The notes under the pieces were generated by a model. The model was not told the DNA's origin, did not search any database, and saw only the letters and a program-made list of their open reading frames with translations. This document shows, one piece after another, positions 36,308 through 47,797 of a stretch of 64,000 nt of DNA (its first letter is position 1; every line of letters starts with the position of its first letter). The stretch comes from Batkoa obscura (taxonomy: Eukaryota > Entomophthoromycota > Entomophthoromycetes > Entomophthorales > Batkoaceae), in NCBI GenBank assembly GCA_030770535.1, contig JASVEC010000051.1:124001-188000 (forward strand), written 5' to 3'. Both the position numbers and the translations under genes were made by a program.

Positions 36308-37240
36308 ATGAGTAAAGGCGAACAAGAAGAGCAGCTACGTGAATACTCTGCACTAGGGAACATTAAGGCAGTTAAAGCGTTGTTATCACTGGGGGTTAAT
36401 CCGAATGCAGCAAACGTTGTAAACGGTTGGTAATAACCACTTCTGACTTTTTAAACCGATTCAAACTAAAATTAAATCTATAAGGACTGCATTTCATTGG
36501 GCTTGTAAAAGAGGACATGTGAATATAGTAGAGCTATTGTTGCTTCATGGCGTTGATATTGAGTTAAAAAATAACCAGAGCCAAACAGGATATCAGTTAA
36601 CAAAGAGTCAGCAAATACTTGAGATTTTGGGGAAAAGTAAAATAGAGATTAATGTTCAAGCTGATAGGCAAAGCTTTATACCTAATTATTTAGCTAATCC
36701 AGATTATGATAAAGTATGGAACTTGCCACAAGATCTTCCATTAGATAAGAGTAGCCAGTCAGATGTTAAAAAATTTAAAGAAGATATTCCAATAACTAAA
36801 AATGACAATTTAAATCCTATTGATTTTAATACAGTTTCAGGTACTATTATCATAATTTATTATAATTTATAGCTTAAATAATTAGGGTTTAGTAATAATA
36901 GTCAAACACAAACAACGAAGCATATTTCACATAAAAAATTATTTGAAATTATTGTATACTGTAATGTTGGTAAACTAATTGGCGCAGTTTATTTAACACT
37001 TGAAGACGACTTAAATCATGTTAGAGATTTAGTTAATAAAGTAAGTTTAATAATGATATATGATATATAGTGCTTAAATTATTATAGGAAATTATCAACA
37101 ATAGTAGCGTTGAGCTTGAGATTTATAAGATTAATCATAAAGGGAAAAAGATACCTATCTCAACTCAACAGTATTATTTGAAATTAATACAAATACTAGA
37201 CAGTGAAAAAGAAGAAGAGTTATATGTTATAGTTAAATAA
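36308..37240 (+). CDS. ANKRD40-like ankyrin-repeat protein
   Basis: A small ankyrin protein with the domain plan of animal ANKRD40, whose molecular role is poorly known. Four exons (36308-36429, 36485-36840, 36886-37040, 37088-37240) give 261 residues. The first ankyrin repeats read EYSALGNIKAVKALLSLGVN and NGWTAFHWACKRGHVNIVEL, with the W-T-x-x-H-W-A-C-K-R block of the family split by intron 1. The FIPNYLANPDY motif, near-identical to FVPNYLANP in ANKRD40, follows at about residue 120. After a linker, the C-terminal domain (KKLFEIIVYCNVGKLIGAVY and the LEDDLNHVRDLVNK helix) corresponds to the ubiquitin-like tail domain of ANKRD40. The spliced frame is open throughout, and the end VIVK is clean. 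Confidence 0.82.
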
Positions 37241-37466
37241 TGCTAAAAGTAATAAATAAATAAGTCTTAATTAGTATTTTTATATTTTCTATTGTATTTG
37301 GTAAAATAAATTAAAAAGTTTAATAACTATCATAAGGTATAATTTATTTAAATAAAAATTAGCTAATGAATCCTAGTTTTAGTATCAATTATTTGAAATC
37401 CTTTTTACTTAAATGATTTTGTTTATACTTATAAGCACTTCTTATATATGATCGAATATTCTCAAA

Positions 37467-37568
37467 ATATGAGGATGCTTTTTAGGTTTCACCACTTTTT
37501 CCATTCTTTAAGCGCTATTTGAGCGGAAAAGATTAGCAAAATTTTAAACAAAAAAATACATCCCCATA
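37467..37568 (+). mobile_element. MITE copy 12
   Basis: Starts ATATGAGGATGCTTTTTAGG, has AAGCGCTATTTGAGCGG inside and ends ACATCCCCATA. Confidence 0.85.
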
Positions 37569-38783
37569 CCTTTTTAATCAAAAATCGACTTTAGAGTGAA
37601 CATTTTATTTTATTTTATTTTATTTCTTAAAAAATTACTCATTTTATAAAAAACGTTAGTTATCCATAAAAAGGTTATTGGTAAAGTGAAAAGCTATGTA
37701 AAAACATTGTTTTAATAATAAAAAGTACTTGTAAAAATCAAGGCGATCTGATTCCTAAATACTTATTGCTATAGCATCATGACATTACTAATTTCACTGA
37801 GTTTAATTGAATTATAAATTGACTATTTTTAATGAGCTAAATTTGAAATAAACCCAGGTTATTATAACTTATTTTTAGCCAATCATTAGGCTGCTATTAT
37901 AAATCTATTTAGTGTCCAAAATTTAACAAAAAATAGTAATTTATTTTGAATGATTATGTTCTATTTGTTATAAACTAATTTATAGCATGTAGTATTTATA
38001 TTCAAATCTTTTAACTGCCGTTTTACAAAAAAAAACTGATCTTTTTATAAATCATTAGCTTCTGTGTATTAATATCCTTTAGTCCTTATATCTTTTTTTA
38101 TAACTTCTAGATTGCTGGCTAAACTCATTGCACCTTAATCTAAATTTATAAGTAAAAAATAAAATAGATAATATTGATTATAAAAGTTATTTATAAACTA
38201 ACAAGTTATAGAAGATTTGGCTTAATTTATATCCTATTTGAAGAGCTTTAGTGATCCTTAGAAATTTAAAATTATTGAAATACTTCTCCTGGCCCAGCTT
38301 TGTTATATTACTTTGGGAATACTATTTTCAGTGCTATATAAAAGTGTCTAAAAAATATTAATAAATGGAATAATAAAGATAGAATATTTTATAATTGCTG
38401 TATTAGAGGCAGCTCAAAGATAGCATTAAAAGAGGGTTTTATCATTGAGGAATATTGCATTTATTTATACAAATTAACCTTTAGTACGGGTAAACAGCTT
38501 TACAAAATATAATAATGTTCTATCGAAACTATAATAAATATATTACAAATCAAATTGAATGACGTATCATAATAATATTCAAGAATTAGACTAGCACCTT
38601 CTAGATAGCATAAAAGAACCTCGCTTAAAAAGCCATTGCTAATAATATTAGGCTAATTAGCTGAGATGTTAGTAACCTAAATATCAATTAAACACCAAAA
38701 AAAGCAATAGTTCACTAAAATGATAAGGGATGAAATGGATAAATTATGAGTTTTGCGCTGACATCATACTTCAATGAAAAAAG

Positions 38784-38790
38784 TATATAA
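38784..38790 (+). promoter_or_regulatory. TATA box of peroxiredoxin gene
   Basis: TATATAA sits 56-62 bp before the ATG. A TGACATCA string, one base off a CRE/ATF half-palindrome, lies about 25 bp further upstream. Confidence 0.45.
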
Positions 38791-38845
38791 CTCGCTTTAA
38801 ATCTTACTTTTCGATATAAAATAAATTAACTTATATTATATAAAA

Positions 38846-39529
38846 ATGGCCATTAAAGTAGGAGACTCTTTACCATCTGTTGTTGTACATAACAAACACC
38901 CAGAAGACAACGTTAACGTTTTAGAACACTTTAAGAAATTAAACAAGGCTATCTTGATTGGTGTCCCAGGTGCCTTTACCCCTGGTAAGCTTTGCTTTTC
39001 TATTCCTATTATACTACTTACTAACTATTCATTATAGGTTGCTCCAAGGTAGATAGCATTAGTATGATACTAATAGTAATGAACACTAACTTTTTATAGA
39101 GTCATTTACCCTCTTATATTGAAAGACACCAAGAAATCAAAAACAAAGGCATTGAAGAAGTAGTTTGTGTCACCGTTAACGATGCTTTTGTAACCCAAGC
39201 TTGGTCCGAAGCTACTAAGGCTGAAGGCAAAGTCACCATCTTAGCTGATTTCCAAGCTGATCTTGCTAAGGCTCTTGGTCTTGACTTCCCTGCTGCTCGT
39301 AAGAGATTGTTAGTTTTCTTTGATATGTATTAACCCTTGTTTTAGCTCTTGGTGGTACTCGTGTCAAGCGTTTTGCTGCCTATATTGAAAATGGTGTTGT
39401 CAAGAAGCTTGATGTTGAAGTAAGTTCATAGTTTATACTTTTTTTTTTACCAGTTTCCTTACTGTTATTTAGCCTGATGCAGTTGGTCTCTCTTGCTCCC
39501 TTGCCAACAACTTCCTTGACTCCATTTAA
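38846..39529 (+). CDS. Type II peroxiredoxin (PRDX5/AHP1-like)
   Basis: A thiol peroxidase that reduces hydrogen peroxide and alkyl hydroperoxides. Five exons (38846-38984, 39038-39048, 39100-39298, 39346-39419, 39473-39529) give 159 residues. The active site reads VPGAFTPGCSKSHLP, with the peroxidatic cysteine at residue 48 encoded in the 11-nt second exon. The conserved threonine three before it, VTVNDAFVTQAW and GGTRVKRFAAYIENG are all present. A cysteine in VGLSCSLANN near the C-end aligns with the resolving cysteine of human PRDX5 (GLTCSLAPN), suggesting an atypical two-cysteine mechanism. There is no targeting extension, so cytosolic location is likely. The codons are richer in G/C-ending choices (GTC, CTT, AAG, TCC) than neighbouring genes, which suggests high expression. 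Confidence 0.95.
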
Positions 39530-40209
39530 AATTATTTAAATTTGAAACAATTTTATAGAAATAAAATTTTGTAAAATTGATATCATTTTATGATCGTTTC
39601 GTCATCTTTCGCAATTTATTTCCATATGGATAGTCATAACCTTCTCTTTAGCGATCATAACTATTTTAAATATGAATTATAAATTAAAGATATAATATTA
39701 TGACATTTTACAGCTTTGACTTTTAATTTCATTTTGTTAAATATTGTCTATAAATACTAATAGTTATACTCAATGCCTTCACAACAGGTTAGTCCAATAC
39801 TATTTAAACTCAAAAGGCTTTTTATAACTGTAACACCTATCTAACTCTAAGCTGTCCACTTTATAAACAACAATTAATATCAAATACACAATACATTAAC
39901 CAATATAGATAAATCTATATTGAATTTAAATATTTTAAGAATATCGATTGTTCTCTATTGTCTATTAATAAATACTTTAATATCTTTACCATTTTAGATG
40001 CAAAAAGTATTAGAACCAAAGCTTGATCTTATAAACAAAAAAAGGCCTCATAAATAATCTTGCTTTCATTTTAAAAAGATTATTTTAGAGTAAAAATAGC
40101 TTTCTTTACATTGTAATTCTATATCTTCGTCATCAATTCTTTATTGAAATAATAAAGATTATGGATGTAATTAACTTATAGTTTAATATTTTTATAATGA
40201 CCTTTAATC

Positions 40210-40313
40210 ATATGGAAATGTATTTTTTTGTTTAAGAACTTTATTAGCAATTTTCCTACTTAAACAATATTTGAAAAATAGAAAGTGATGAAACCAAAAA
40301 AATATTCTTATAT
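40210..40313 (-). mobile_element. MITE copy 13 (diverged)
   Basis: Starts ATATGGAAATGTATTTTTTTG, has GATGAAACCAAAAAA inside and ends with an eroded ATTCTTATA. Confidence 0.75.
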
Positions 40314-40366
40314 TTATTGTTACTAAACTTATCCCTGTATTTACTTTTAATGATATTATTTCATAA

Positions 40367-40473
40367 TATAGGGATATATTTTTGTGTTTAGCAATTTCAC
40401 TAATAATTTTTCCGCTAAAATAGTGCTCAAAAGATAGAAAAAGTAATGAAACCAAAAAAACATCCCCATATAT
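40367..40473 (-). mobile_element. MITE copy 14
   Basis: Starts TATAGGGATATATTTTTG, ends ACATCCCCATATAT, with AATGAAACCAAAAAA inside. It lies only 53 bp after copy 13 in the same orientation. Confidence 0.88.
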
Positions 40474-40643
40474 CAGCTCTTATTTATTATTTATTGTATC
40501 AATAACAACTATTAATATGTTTTTTTACATAAGCATATATAAGCTGGTAGCTTTTTTTTAAAAAACTTGTATACTTTTACATACATTTAATCTAGATATA
40601 TGTATATATGTATTTATATATAATGTATTCATTTAATTTTCAA

Positions 40644-40750
40644 ATATGGGAGTGTCTTTTTTGACTTCATTATTTTTTCCATTCTTTAAGTGCTATTTAA
40701 GCGGAAAATTTGTTAGTAAGATTCTTAAATACAAAAATACATCCCCATAT
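40644..40750 (+). mobile_element. MITE copy 15
   Basis: Starts ATATGGGAGTGTCTTTTTTG and ends ATACATCCCCATAT; full length with both ends intact. Confidence 0.92.
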
Positions 40751-41321
40751 ATTTATTGTATTTACTTAAAACACAAAAGGATGTCTGAATTAGTCCCAGA
40801 AGTTATTCAAAAATTAACCTAAATTAAGCTTTTATTTATAAGTTTTTAACATAGGGATTGTGAAATATCGCTTTATCAGCTCCATGATTGATTATAACAT
40901 AATAATCACTTAAATTGTTATGTTCTCGGGTTCAGAGACGATTAATCCCCGCTCTTAGCTTGATTTGCTATGAGAATTTCTAGCTTCATCTTAAGGAATA
41001 TTATCTTCTCGTTTTGGTATTTGTACTTGTCAAAGTATAAAACAGATTTTAGAACATAGTAGTTCAAGGCTTTTTAACTGAATTATTCCCCGATACCTTA
41101 TACATTTAATAAAGCCACTAAATTTCCTTAATAGTATTTTATGTAGATTTTACAGTAGTATTATCTATTATATTTTTCTTCCATAGTCTGTATCATGTTA
41201 CTTGCTATTCTTCATAATTGAAGTCCATCCTAGTCATATAAACTAAGACCTTTCGACTTACAGTATAGTCAACCAAGCGATAGCTGTTATTGACTTCAAT
41301 CACTGAGTATCAGGTTTTACA

Positions 41322-41428
41322 ATATGGGAGCGTTTTTTTGACTTCATTACTTTTTCCATTTTTTAAGCGCTATTTAAGTGGAAAATTTGTTAGTGAAATT
41401 CTTAAATACAAAAATATATCCTCATATT
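41322..41428 (+). mobile_element. MITE copy 16
   Basis: Starts ATATGGGAGCGTTTTTTTG, has AAGCGCTATTTAAGTGG inside and ends ATATATCCTCATAT. Confidence 0.9.
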
Positions 41429-43473
41429 TTAGAAATCTTTGATAATGGAAAAATAGTTTCAAAGCATTAGGTAAAATAATATGATTTTTAAAAAGTGTAA
41501 AAAATAGAAAATAATAAAATAATAAAAGTAATAAAAACACAATACTAAACAAAGGAATTTTTAAAAAAAAAATTAAATTTCATTTATACATATTTTCAAA
41601 TGTTAGATTAAAATTCTATTTTTGTTATTGTTTTTTTATTTTTTATATTAGTTTTATAAACATTACATTTTAATTTATTAATCAGCTAAATTATTTACTT
41701 TAAATTATAAAATAAAATTTTAAACCAATAATTTAAATATTCTTAAATTATTATAAGAATTGCTTTATTTATTTTTTAAAAATATTGAAAAAAGTTAATT
41801 TTAAACTAAAGCCTGTAATTTATAAAAAAGTTAATTATAATTAAAAAACTAAGTATAAAACTGAATTATTGAAGAAAATATTAATATTTTTTACAACTTT
41901 ACTTTCATAGTGATTTTGATAATTTTCTGATACAACTTTTCTTTTTTTCAGCTTTATATTATACATAGTGTTTAATTTGTAAAAATAAAAACAAATACAA
42001 GTACAAATTTCATAATAATAATAACAAAATTAATAAAAATACTACAGTCAGCTTAATAAAAAAACAAAAAATGAAAAAACAAATGCTAACTATTAATTTT
42101 AAAAATTAAATAGGAAAAAAATGATCAAGTGAAAGTATTTTATATATACAGATATTTGCCAGTTGAAATCATATACTAAAGTTTGTAAATAACAGTTGAC
42201 CTAAGTTGATAAATTAACTGGGACTAAATTTAAATGCTAGCCAATTCTAAAATTTTTGTAGAATTTATTTTAGAGTAAAATTCATTAATAGCTTGAGATT
42301 GATTTAACATTATAAAGTAAATATATAAAAAACAATATGTTTATTATTAATTTTGATTGAATATTTCGATTATATTATAAATTTATATTGTTTCATTATA
42401 ATCCTTAAATAACAATAAGTTTTTCTTGATTCCATTGGTAATTTTCCTTGATTGAAAAATGGAAACTAATCCCAATTGGCTGATACAAATTCACCAACTT
42501 AGACGCAAATGGTATATTGTACTTTATTCAACATAGGGGGTTAACGGTAAGGTTCAACTAGCCTTTAGAATATATCCAATAAAATGTATCGAAGCAGTTA
42601 GTTTTAGCTATAAATTCTAATAACAATACAAAACACTAATTTTAAATGCAGGTATCTAATGAAAATTTGTTAGTATGTAAACCTTTAGCAATAAAGTGAT
42701 AGCTTGCATTAACAAAAGTCATGAATAATCTGATAAACAAACACTCTCCTAAACATGTATTTGTCCAAAAGTGTAATATTAAACAAGATTGTAACTATTG
42801 GTACTTACATCAAAATTACAAGCTTCAAAGTTGCTGATGGTGAAGCGTTTTGAAACTATACATTGGAGAAAGTATTTATAAATAGAAATTAATTTCATTT
42901 TAAACAATTATAGTAACAACAAAGATTTTTATTTTAATAACATTGTAGAGTATCCTTTGAGGAAAATCATTATAAAAACTATAATGTTTTTATAATAAAG
43001 TATATGTTTTGCGATAAGAAGATATCGAAAAAAGTTATATATATTATTTCAAGTAATTATACTATGCTTATTCGATTTATTATAGTTCATCTCAACTTAA
43101 AATTTTAAAAGGGATAAAAGCATGAATTATAAACGGCCAATAAAAGTTAAAAAAATGACCACTATTTTATACAAAAAAATAGAACGATACAAAAGAAAAA
43201 TAGAAACTAAAAATAGCCAATGAAGCGAGGCCAGGAAGTAAGGGAGGAGCAGGGAATTGGAAAAGAATCAAATAAAGGGTGTTAATTAATCATGGTAATA
43301 GGATTACCATATTTGTATAAGAATACCACTCATTGAAGAAATAAGTTCGGTGTTTAAATTCAAATACTTTTTGCTATCAGGAGTTAAAAAGAGTTAAAAA
43401 GGTAGTTAGATTATCTTTTCTATTTTATTAAACTTTTAAAATTGGTCTAAACTAAAAATCACACTAGTATAAT

Positions 43474-44430
43474 ATGATTAGTATAGAAACTCCTTTTGGT
43501 ATACCTTTATATCGTTTATTTGAGAAGTTATACTTCTTTGTAACTGGTCTTAAAGCTGAAGACTTCAACTATGAACAGGGAATCACCCCACTATCAACGA
43601 ATAGCATAGTATATGGTACTTGTGTTGGATATTTGGTAACTATATTTTCATTACAATATTTGATGTCCTTTGCTTCCCCGTTGAAGCTCAACTTCTTGTT
43701 CCGTGCACACAATTTGTTTTTAACTTTAGTGAGTTTAGCATTATTGTTACTTTTTATTGAACAGATATTACCAGTTATTGTTAACGATGGGTTATATTAT
43801 TCCCTTTGTAACCAAGCTGCTTGGACTCAGAAGCTTCAACTTTTATACTATCTTAACTATCTTACTAAATATTATGAACTTGTTGACACACTCTTTTTAG
43901 TCGTTAAAAAGAAGCCTTTAGGTAATATCAATTTATTAACTTTGAATTAACCTTAATCAATTTTTTAGCCTTTTTACATTATTATCATCATAGTTTGACA
44001 ATGGTACTTTGTTATACCCAATTAAATGGAAAAACACCAGTGGTAATAGAGCTTGTTTTTCTTGATTAACTTTAATTTAACAAACTATTTATAGTCTTAT
44101 GTTCCAATCACATTAAATTTGGCCGTACATGTATTAATGTATTTCTACTATTATTTAGCCACCTTCGGAGGCAAGATCTGGTGGAAAAAATACGTTACTG
44201 TTTTCCAAATTACTCAATTTGTCATTGACTTAGCTGCCGTATATTTTTGTACTTATAACTTGTATGTTTCCAAATATTATCCTCATTTACCTCATGTCGG
44301 CTCATGTGCAGGGACAGAAACAGCGGCTAATTTTGGGTGTTATCTTCTCTCTTCCTATCTCTTACTTTTTGTTGAGTTCTTTTACAAAACTTATCAAGCT
44401 CGCTCTACCCCTAAAGTTAAGAAAGCTTAA
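43474..44430 (+). CDS. Very-long-chain fatty acid elongase (ELO family)
   Basis: ELO enzymes are multi-span ER 3-ketoacyl-CoA synthases that condense malonyl-CoA with fatty acyl-CoA; in fungi they supply very-long-chain acids for sphingolipids. Three exons, with introns near 43922-43968 and 44043-44094, give roughly 285 residues. Family landmarks are KYYELVDTLFLVVKKKPL, the histidine box FLHYYHHSLTMVLCYTQL created by splicing exon 1 to exon 2, LNLAVHVLMYFYYYLATFGG, WWKKYVTVFQITQFVIDL, and the short basic tail STPKVKKA, which could be an ER retention signal. About seven hydrophobic segments are visible. It resembles yeast Elo2/Elo3 more than single-cycle Elo1, but the subtype is not certain. 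It is in the same window as LCB2, another sphingolipid enzyme, without linkage by operon. Confidence 0.93.
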
Positions 44431-44655
44431 GTAGTGATTAATAACTAATTTTCAATATAACACACTTTAATAAAATTTTAAATTTTTATTTTGAACTTTT
44501 TACAATAGGTGTTAGATATATTCAGTTTAACGCTTAAAATATATTATATATTATATAAATACAAAATACAAACTATCAAATAAATTAAATCCTATTAAAA
44601 ATAAATGAAAATAAATTTTACTTATTTATTACAAACATAAAGATACAAATAACAG

Positions 44656-46781
44656 TTAACCACTAAACTCTTCCAACTCCTTTTTTTCATCGAAAACAAC
44701 TTCAAGGTTCACTGAAGCTTCTTGTGCTATAGGTAAAAGATGGTTTTTTATTTTTGAAACAATTTCTTTCTCTTCTTCCCTTGCCTTTTCCCCTCTTTTA
44801 TTATCATTCTCAATCACAAAATGAATAAATTTTTTAAAGCTATTAATATCTTCTTCTTCACTTGTTTCTTTCCACTTATTTAAATAACTTTGAATTTGTT
44901 TATAAAATTCTGTTTCAAATTGTGTTATTTTATCTTGTTTTAGTGTATTTGCATCAATTTCTTCTTTTTTATTTAGAAGTGTCAGCAGTAAATTATCTTT
45001 ATTCTATGTTTTGTTAGTTATATCTTTACTCGATGAACCTAAATTATTACCTTAAATGGATATAAAGCATTAAAGCATTCTTGTATCTTAGATTCGATCT
45101 TTAATTCAAGCATTTCACTAAAAAAATAAGTTTGATATTCAGCAAATATTAAAACAATTTACTCAAAGTTACTATTAATAAGTTGGTTAAATTGCTTCAA
45201 TTTGAGATCAAATTCTTCGTGTGCCTTTTTAATATTATGGATCTTACTTTGAATCTCCTGTTTATTTTCACTTAAATACAAATTCGTCTCCTTTTTTATT
45301 TGTTTCATCTCTTCCTCCTTTTTCATACTAATATGTATTAGTTGTACTACCCTTTCTTTTTGATCCTCCTTAAAGCTATTAATATCGTGTCAAATAATGA
45401 AATCCTATCCTTACTATCTGCTCATTGATTTTATCCAGTTCATCTTCATTGTTCTGTGATTGAATCGTACCTTCTTCCATTTCTATCAAAGTTCTGTAGT
45501 CACTTTCTATATCTGATGGTATTGAAGAATCATGTAAATTTGTATTAAAGTCTTCTTTGTCATACCTAAAGAGGGATTAGAATAAACATAATAGTGCTTA
45601 ATATCTCTTACTTTTGTTTGAATGGTTCATTTTGAGTCTGAAGCAATTGCCTAATTTCAATATCTAGCTGATTACTGTTTAAAAGTTCTTCTTTTAACAT
45701 CGATTGATCTTCCAGTATTCTATCTTTAAATGCCTTTAAAAAAATTATTAAAGCTTTTGTGATTATTGTTATTATTTACCTGATAATAATCAAACTCCTC
45801 ACTAGCTATATTGTAATCTTCTTGTTTAATATTTTCATTTGTTTCTATCTTAAGTTTCCAAAAATTTGCCATCACTTCTTCTTTCAATATACTGGTTTTA
45901 TCTCTTAAATAAGACATCAGCAATGAGCCATCAATATTTACAAAGTTCTCTGTTAAATGGTTTAGAATTAAAGCTTTATTATCTTTGTTATTTTCTATTG
46001 AATCCTTAATTAAGCCAAAAACTAACTCCATTCTTTTATTACACTCTTCTGATTCATTTTGTTCAACTTTAATATCATCTAACAATTCTTTAACTTCTTT
46101 GTTCTTTTGTTCCAAATAATCATGTATCTTTTTTTTGGCAATCACCTTCGTTTTATCCTCTTTGATGTTTTGAATCAGCTCATCTCTTTCCTTTTTTAGC
46201 TCAGTAATTCTTTTCTTTTTATCATCTAACAACTTAACTTGCTCCTCATAAATCCTATTTTGAAATCTAAATTGTATCTCCTGGTCTTTTAGCCTTTCCT
46301 TCAAACTAATATACTCACTACCCTCATAATACTTATTCTTTTTGAGTATCCTTCCTTTAATAATATTGGCTTCTTCTATTGATAAATTATATAACTGGTT
46401 CCTTAACTCCGTTATTGCATTTTCATCGCGTACATGTTTAATTAAATAATTTAATATAATTCTATCGCAGTCGCTTTTTGTTAAAAGATGATACTCTTCT
46501 TCCGTTAACAATTTTTGCTCAAACTTAGGTTTTATTTCGTCTATCCCATTAATCACTCCTATTAAGTCACTCTGGTTTACTTTTAACTCTTCAGTTAACC
46601 AAGCCTTTACTTCTTTGTACGTCGGTGCTTCTATTTTGTCTTCTTGAGATATATGCTTTGTTATCACTTTACTATTTAAATCATTACTATCATTCCTTCT
46701 TGATATGCTACTTTTGTTCTGAAGTTGATTAATGTAACTTTTTGATGTATAAAATTGATTTTTTATCCTTTTATTATCCAT
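44656..46781 (-). CDS. Long coiled-coil protein, unrecognised
   Basis: A multi-exon, strongly helical protein. Exon 1 is the largest (46781 to about 45780), starting MDNKRIKNQFYTSKS. Further exons read EDQSMLKEELLNSNQ and SLIPSDIESDYRT-like segments, and the last ends VVFDEKKELEEFSG. A compact N-terminal region (APTYKEVKAWLTEELKVNQS, SDCDRIILNYLIKH) precedes continuous Glu/Lys/Leu coiled coil (RITELKKERDELIQNIKE). No motor, ATPase or zinc-finger motif is visible. The plan of a small helical head plus long coils is like kinetochore or augmin (HAUS3-like) subunits; that is a guess from shape and a loose resemblance only. Exact splice sites in 44990-45730 were not all resolved. It is divergent from the membrane-protein gene at 46900, with only 118 bp between starts. 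Confidence 0.6.
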
Positions 46782-46899
46782 TAGAAATAATTGATATTTG
46801 ATTTTACAAAGTTCTAAATGCAAAATTTAAATCTTGTTTTGAAAAAAAACAAGAATTTCCTTATGGGCTGCAATTTTTTTTTTGATCCATCTTTACATA

Positions 46900-47712
46900 A
46901 TGTTAATAGTATTATTAATTTCATTATTCCAATTAATAACATGCAACAATGAAAAAATACAGTTTGACGTCAATGACCACATAGCACATAACCAAAGTCC
47001 TAATATATTATCCAACTTCATAAATGATAAAAATTCGTACAACTTGAGCGTTAGAAGCATACCACTTAACCATCAACTTAGCTCAGAACTCATACCTTCG
47101 TTTAATAAGATCACTTTTCCTCACTATAGATTTTATCTGCTATCCAACTTGGAACTAAATAATCGTTATGAACTCAGGCTATGCTTTCCAGCTATTGTAA
47201 TTTTAGTTTTTAGTCTTTAGTTTTTGAAACTTTAGTTAATATTTTAGCACCAAGCCGACTTGGAGTTCCAAGTTGTTAATAAGAATACGCTAGTTCACCT
47301 GCTTAGTAATGCTGCTTTTAATGATAAAACAGAGTTTTTGAATAATATCTCAGATACGGTATTTTTGGTTCTTTTTTTATATTTATTCTAAGAAAGTTAT
47401 ATTAGTTGAACCTGAGCTTGGAACTAACTTATCTTTCTATTATTGAATTTAAACCGAGTGTGTTGTATAATCCTAGTTATGTAAATAAGGATGTTAATTT
47501 CGAGTTTAATCTAAGTAATTTTTATTACATTATGCTATATTTTTATTTATTAATTCATATCAGTTTTAGAAACTCTTTACTTTAAAGCATTAACTAAAGG
47601 ATTAATTAAATTGATCATCTATATTGCGGTTAGTTTGCTCTTGACCTATTTTGTTGCGATCAAGCAATTTAAAGCTATCCTTTTAACTAATAATAAAGAA
47701 AAAACTTGTTGA
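46900..47712 (+). CDS. Probable ER single-pass membrane protein
   Basis: A type I membrane protein built from four exons: 46900 to about 47191, about 47251-47358, 47409-47514 and 47564-47712. All junctions are GT-AG and keep frame. It starts with a signal peptide (MLIVLLISLFQLITC), has a luminal part with YELRLCFPAI followed by a beta-type region (HQADLEFQVVNKNTLVHLL), and ends with one hydrophobic helix (LIKLIIYIAVSLLLTYFVAI) and a short basic cytosolic tail KQFKAILLTNNKEKTC. The YELR-x-C-x-PA segment resembles a conserved eukaryotic family of ER proteins with the pattern YEVR-x-SYPA; its function is not known to me. The natural ATG is 46900; the frame's earlier extension lacks one. Sure of the gene, unsure of the role. 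Confidence 0.65.
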
Positions 47713-47797
47713 TTATTTACTTAATTTTTATTTCTTGTAAATAATTAATATACATTAGTATAGAATGATAAAAAACGAAAATAATTTAAATAGTATT

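Larger units (their letters stand above)
37241..38845. other. Intergenic with one MITE
   Basis: No gene recognised. Holds MITE copy 12 at the left and the peroxiredoxin promoter at the right. Confidence 0.5.
39530..43473. other. 3.9-kb gene desert with four MITEs
   Basis: No convincing gene. MITE copies 13-16 lie at 40210-41428; open frames in that interval lie largely over them. 41550-42120 is extremely A/T-rich. The right end is the elongase promoter. Confidence 0.5.

Noticed and set aside
40204-40455. Minus-strand frame of about 83 codons
   Set aside because: It is a chance reading across two MITE copies; the sequence repeats within itself (LSFEHYF/FWFHHFLF).
40860-40970. Possible tRNA-like fold with GGGTTC and ATTAATCCCC
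   Set aside because: No proper B-box, anticodon arm or acceptor stem could be drawn.
44656-46781. Myosin, kinesin or SMC assignment for the coiled-coil protein
   Set aside because: No P-loop, motor or hinge motif; only the coil is visible.
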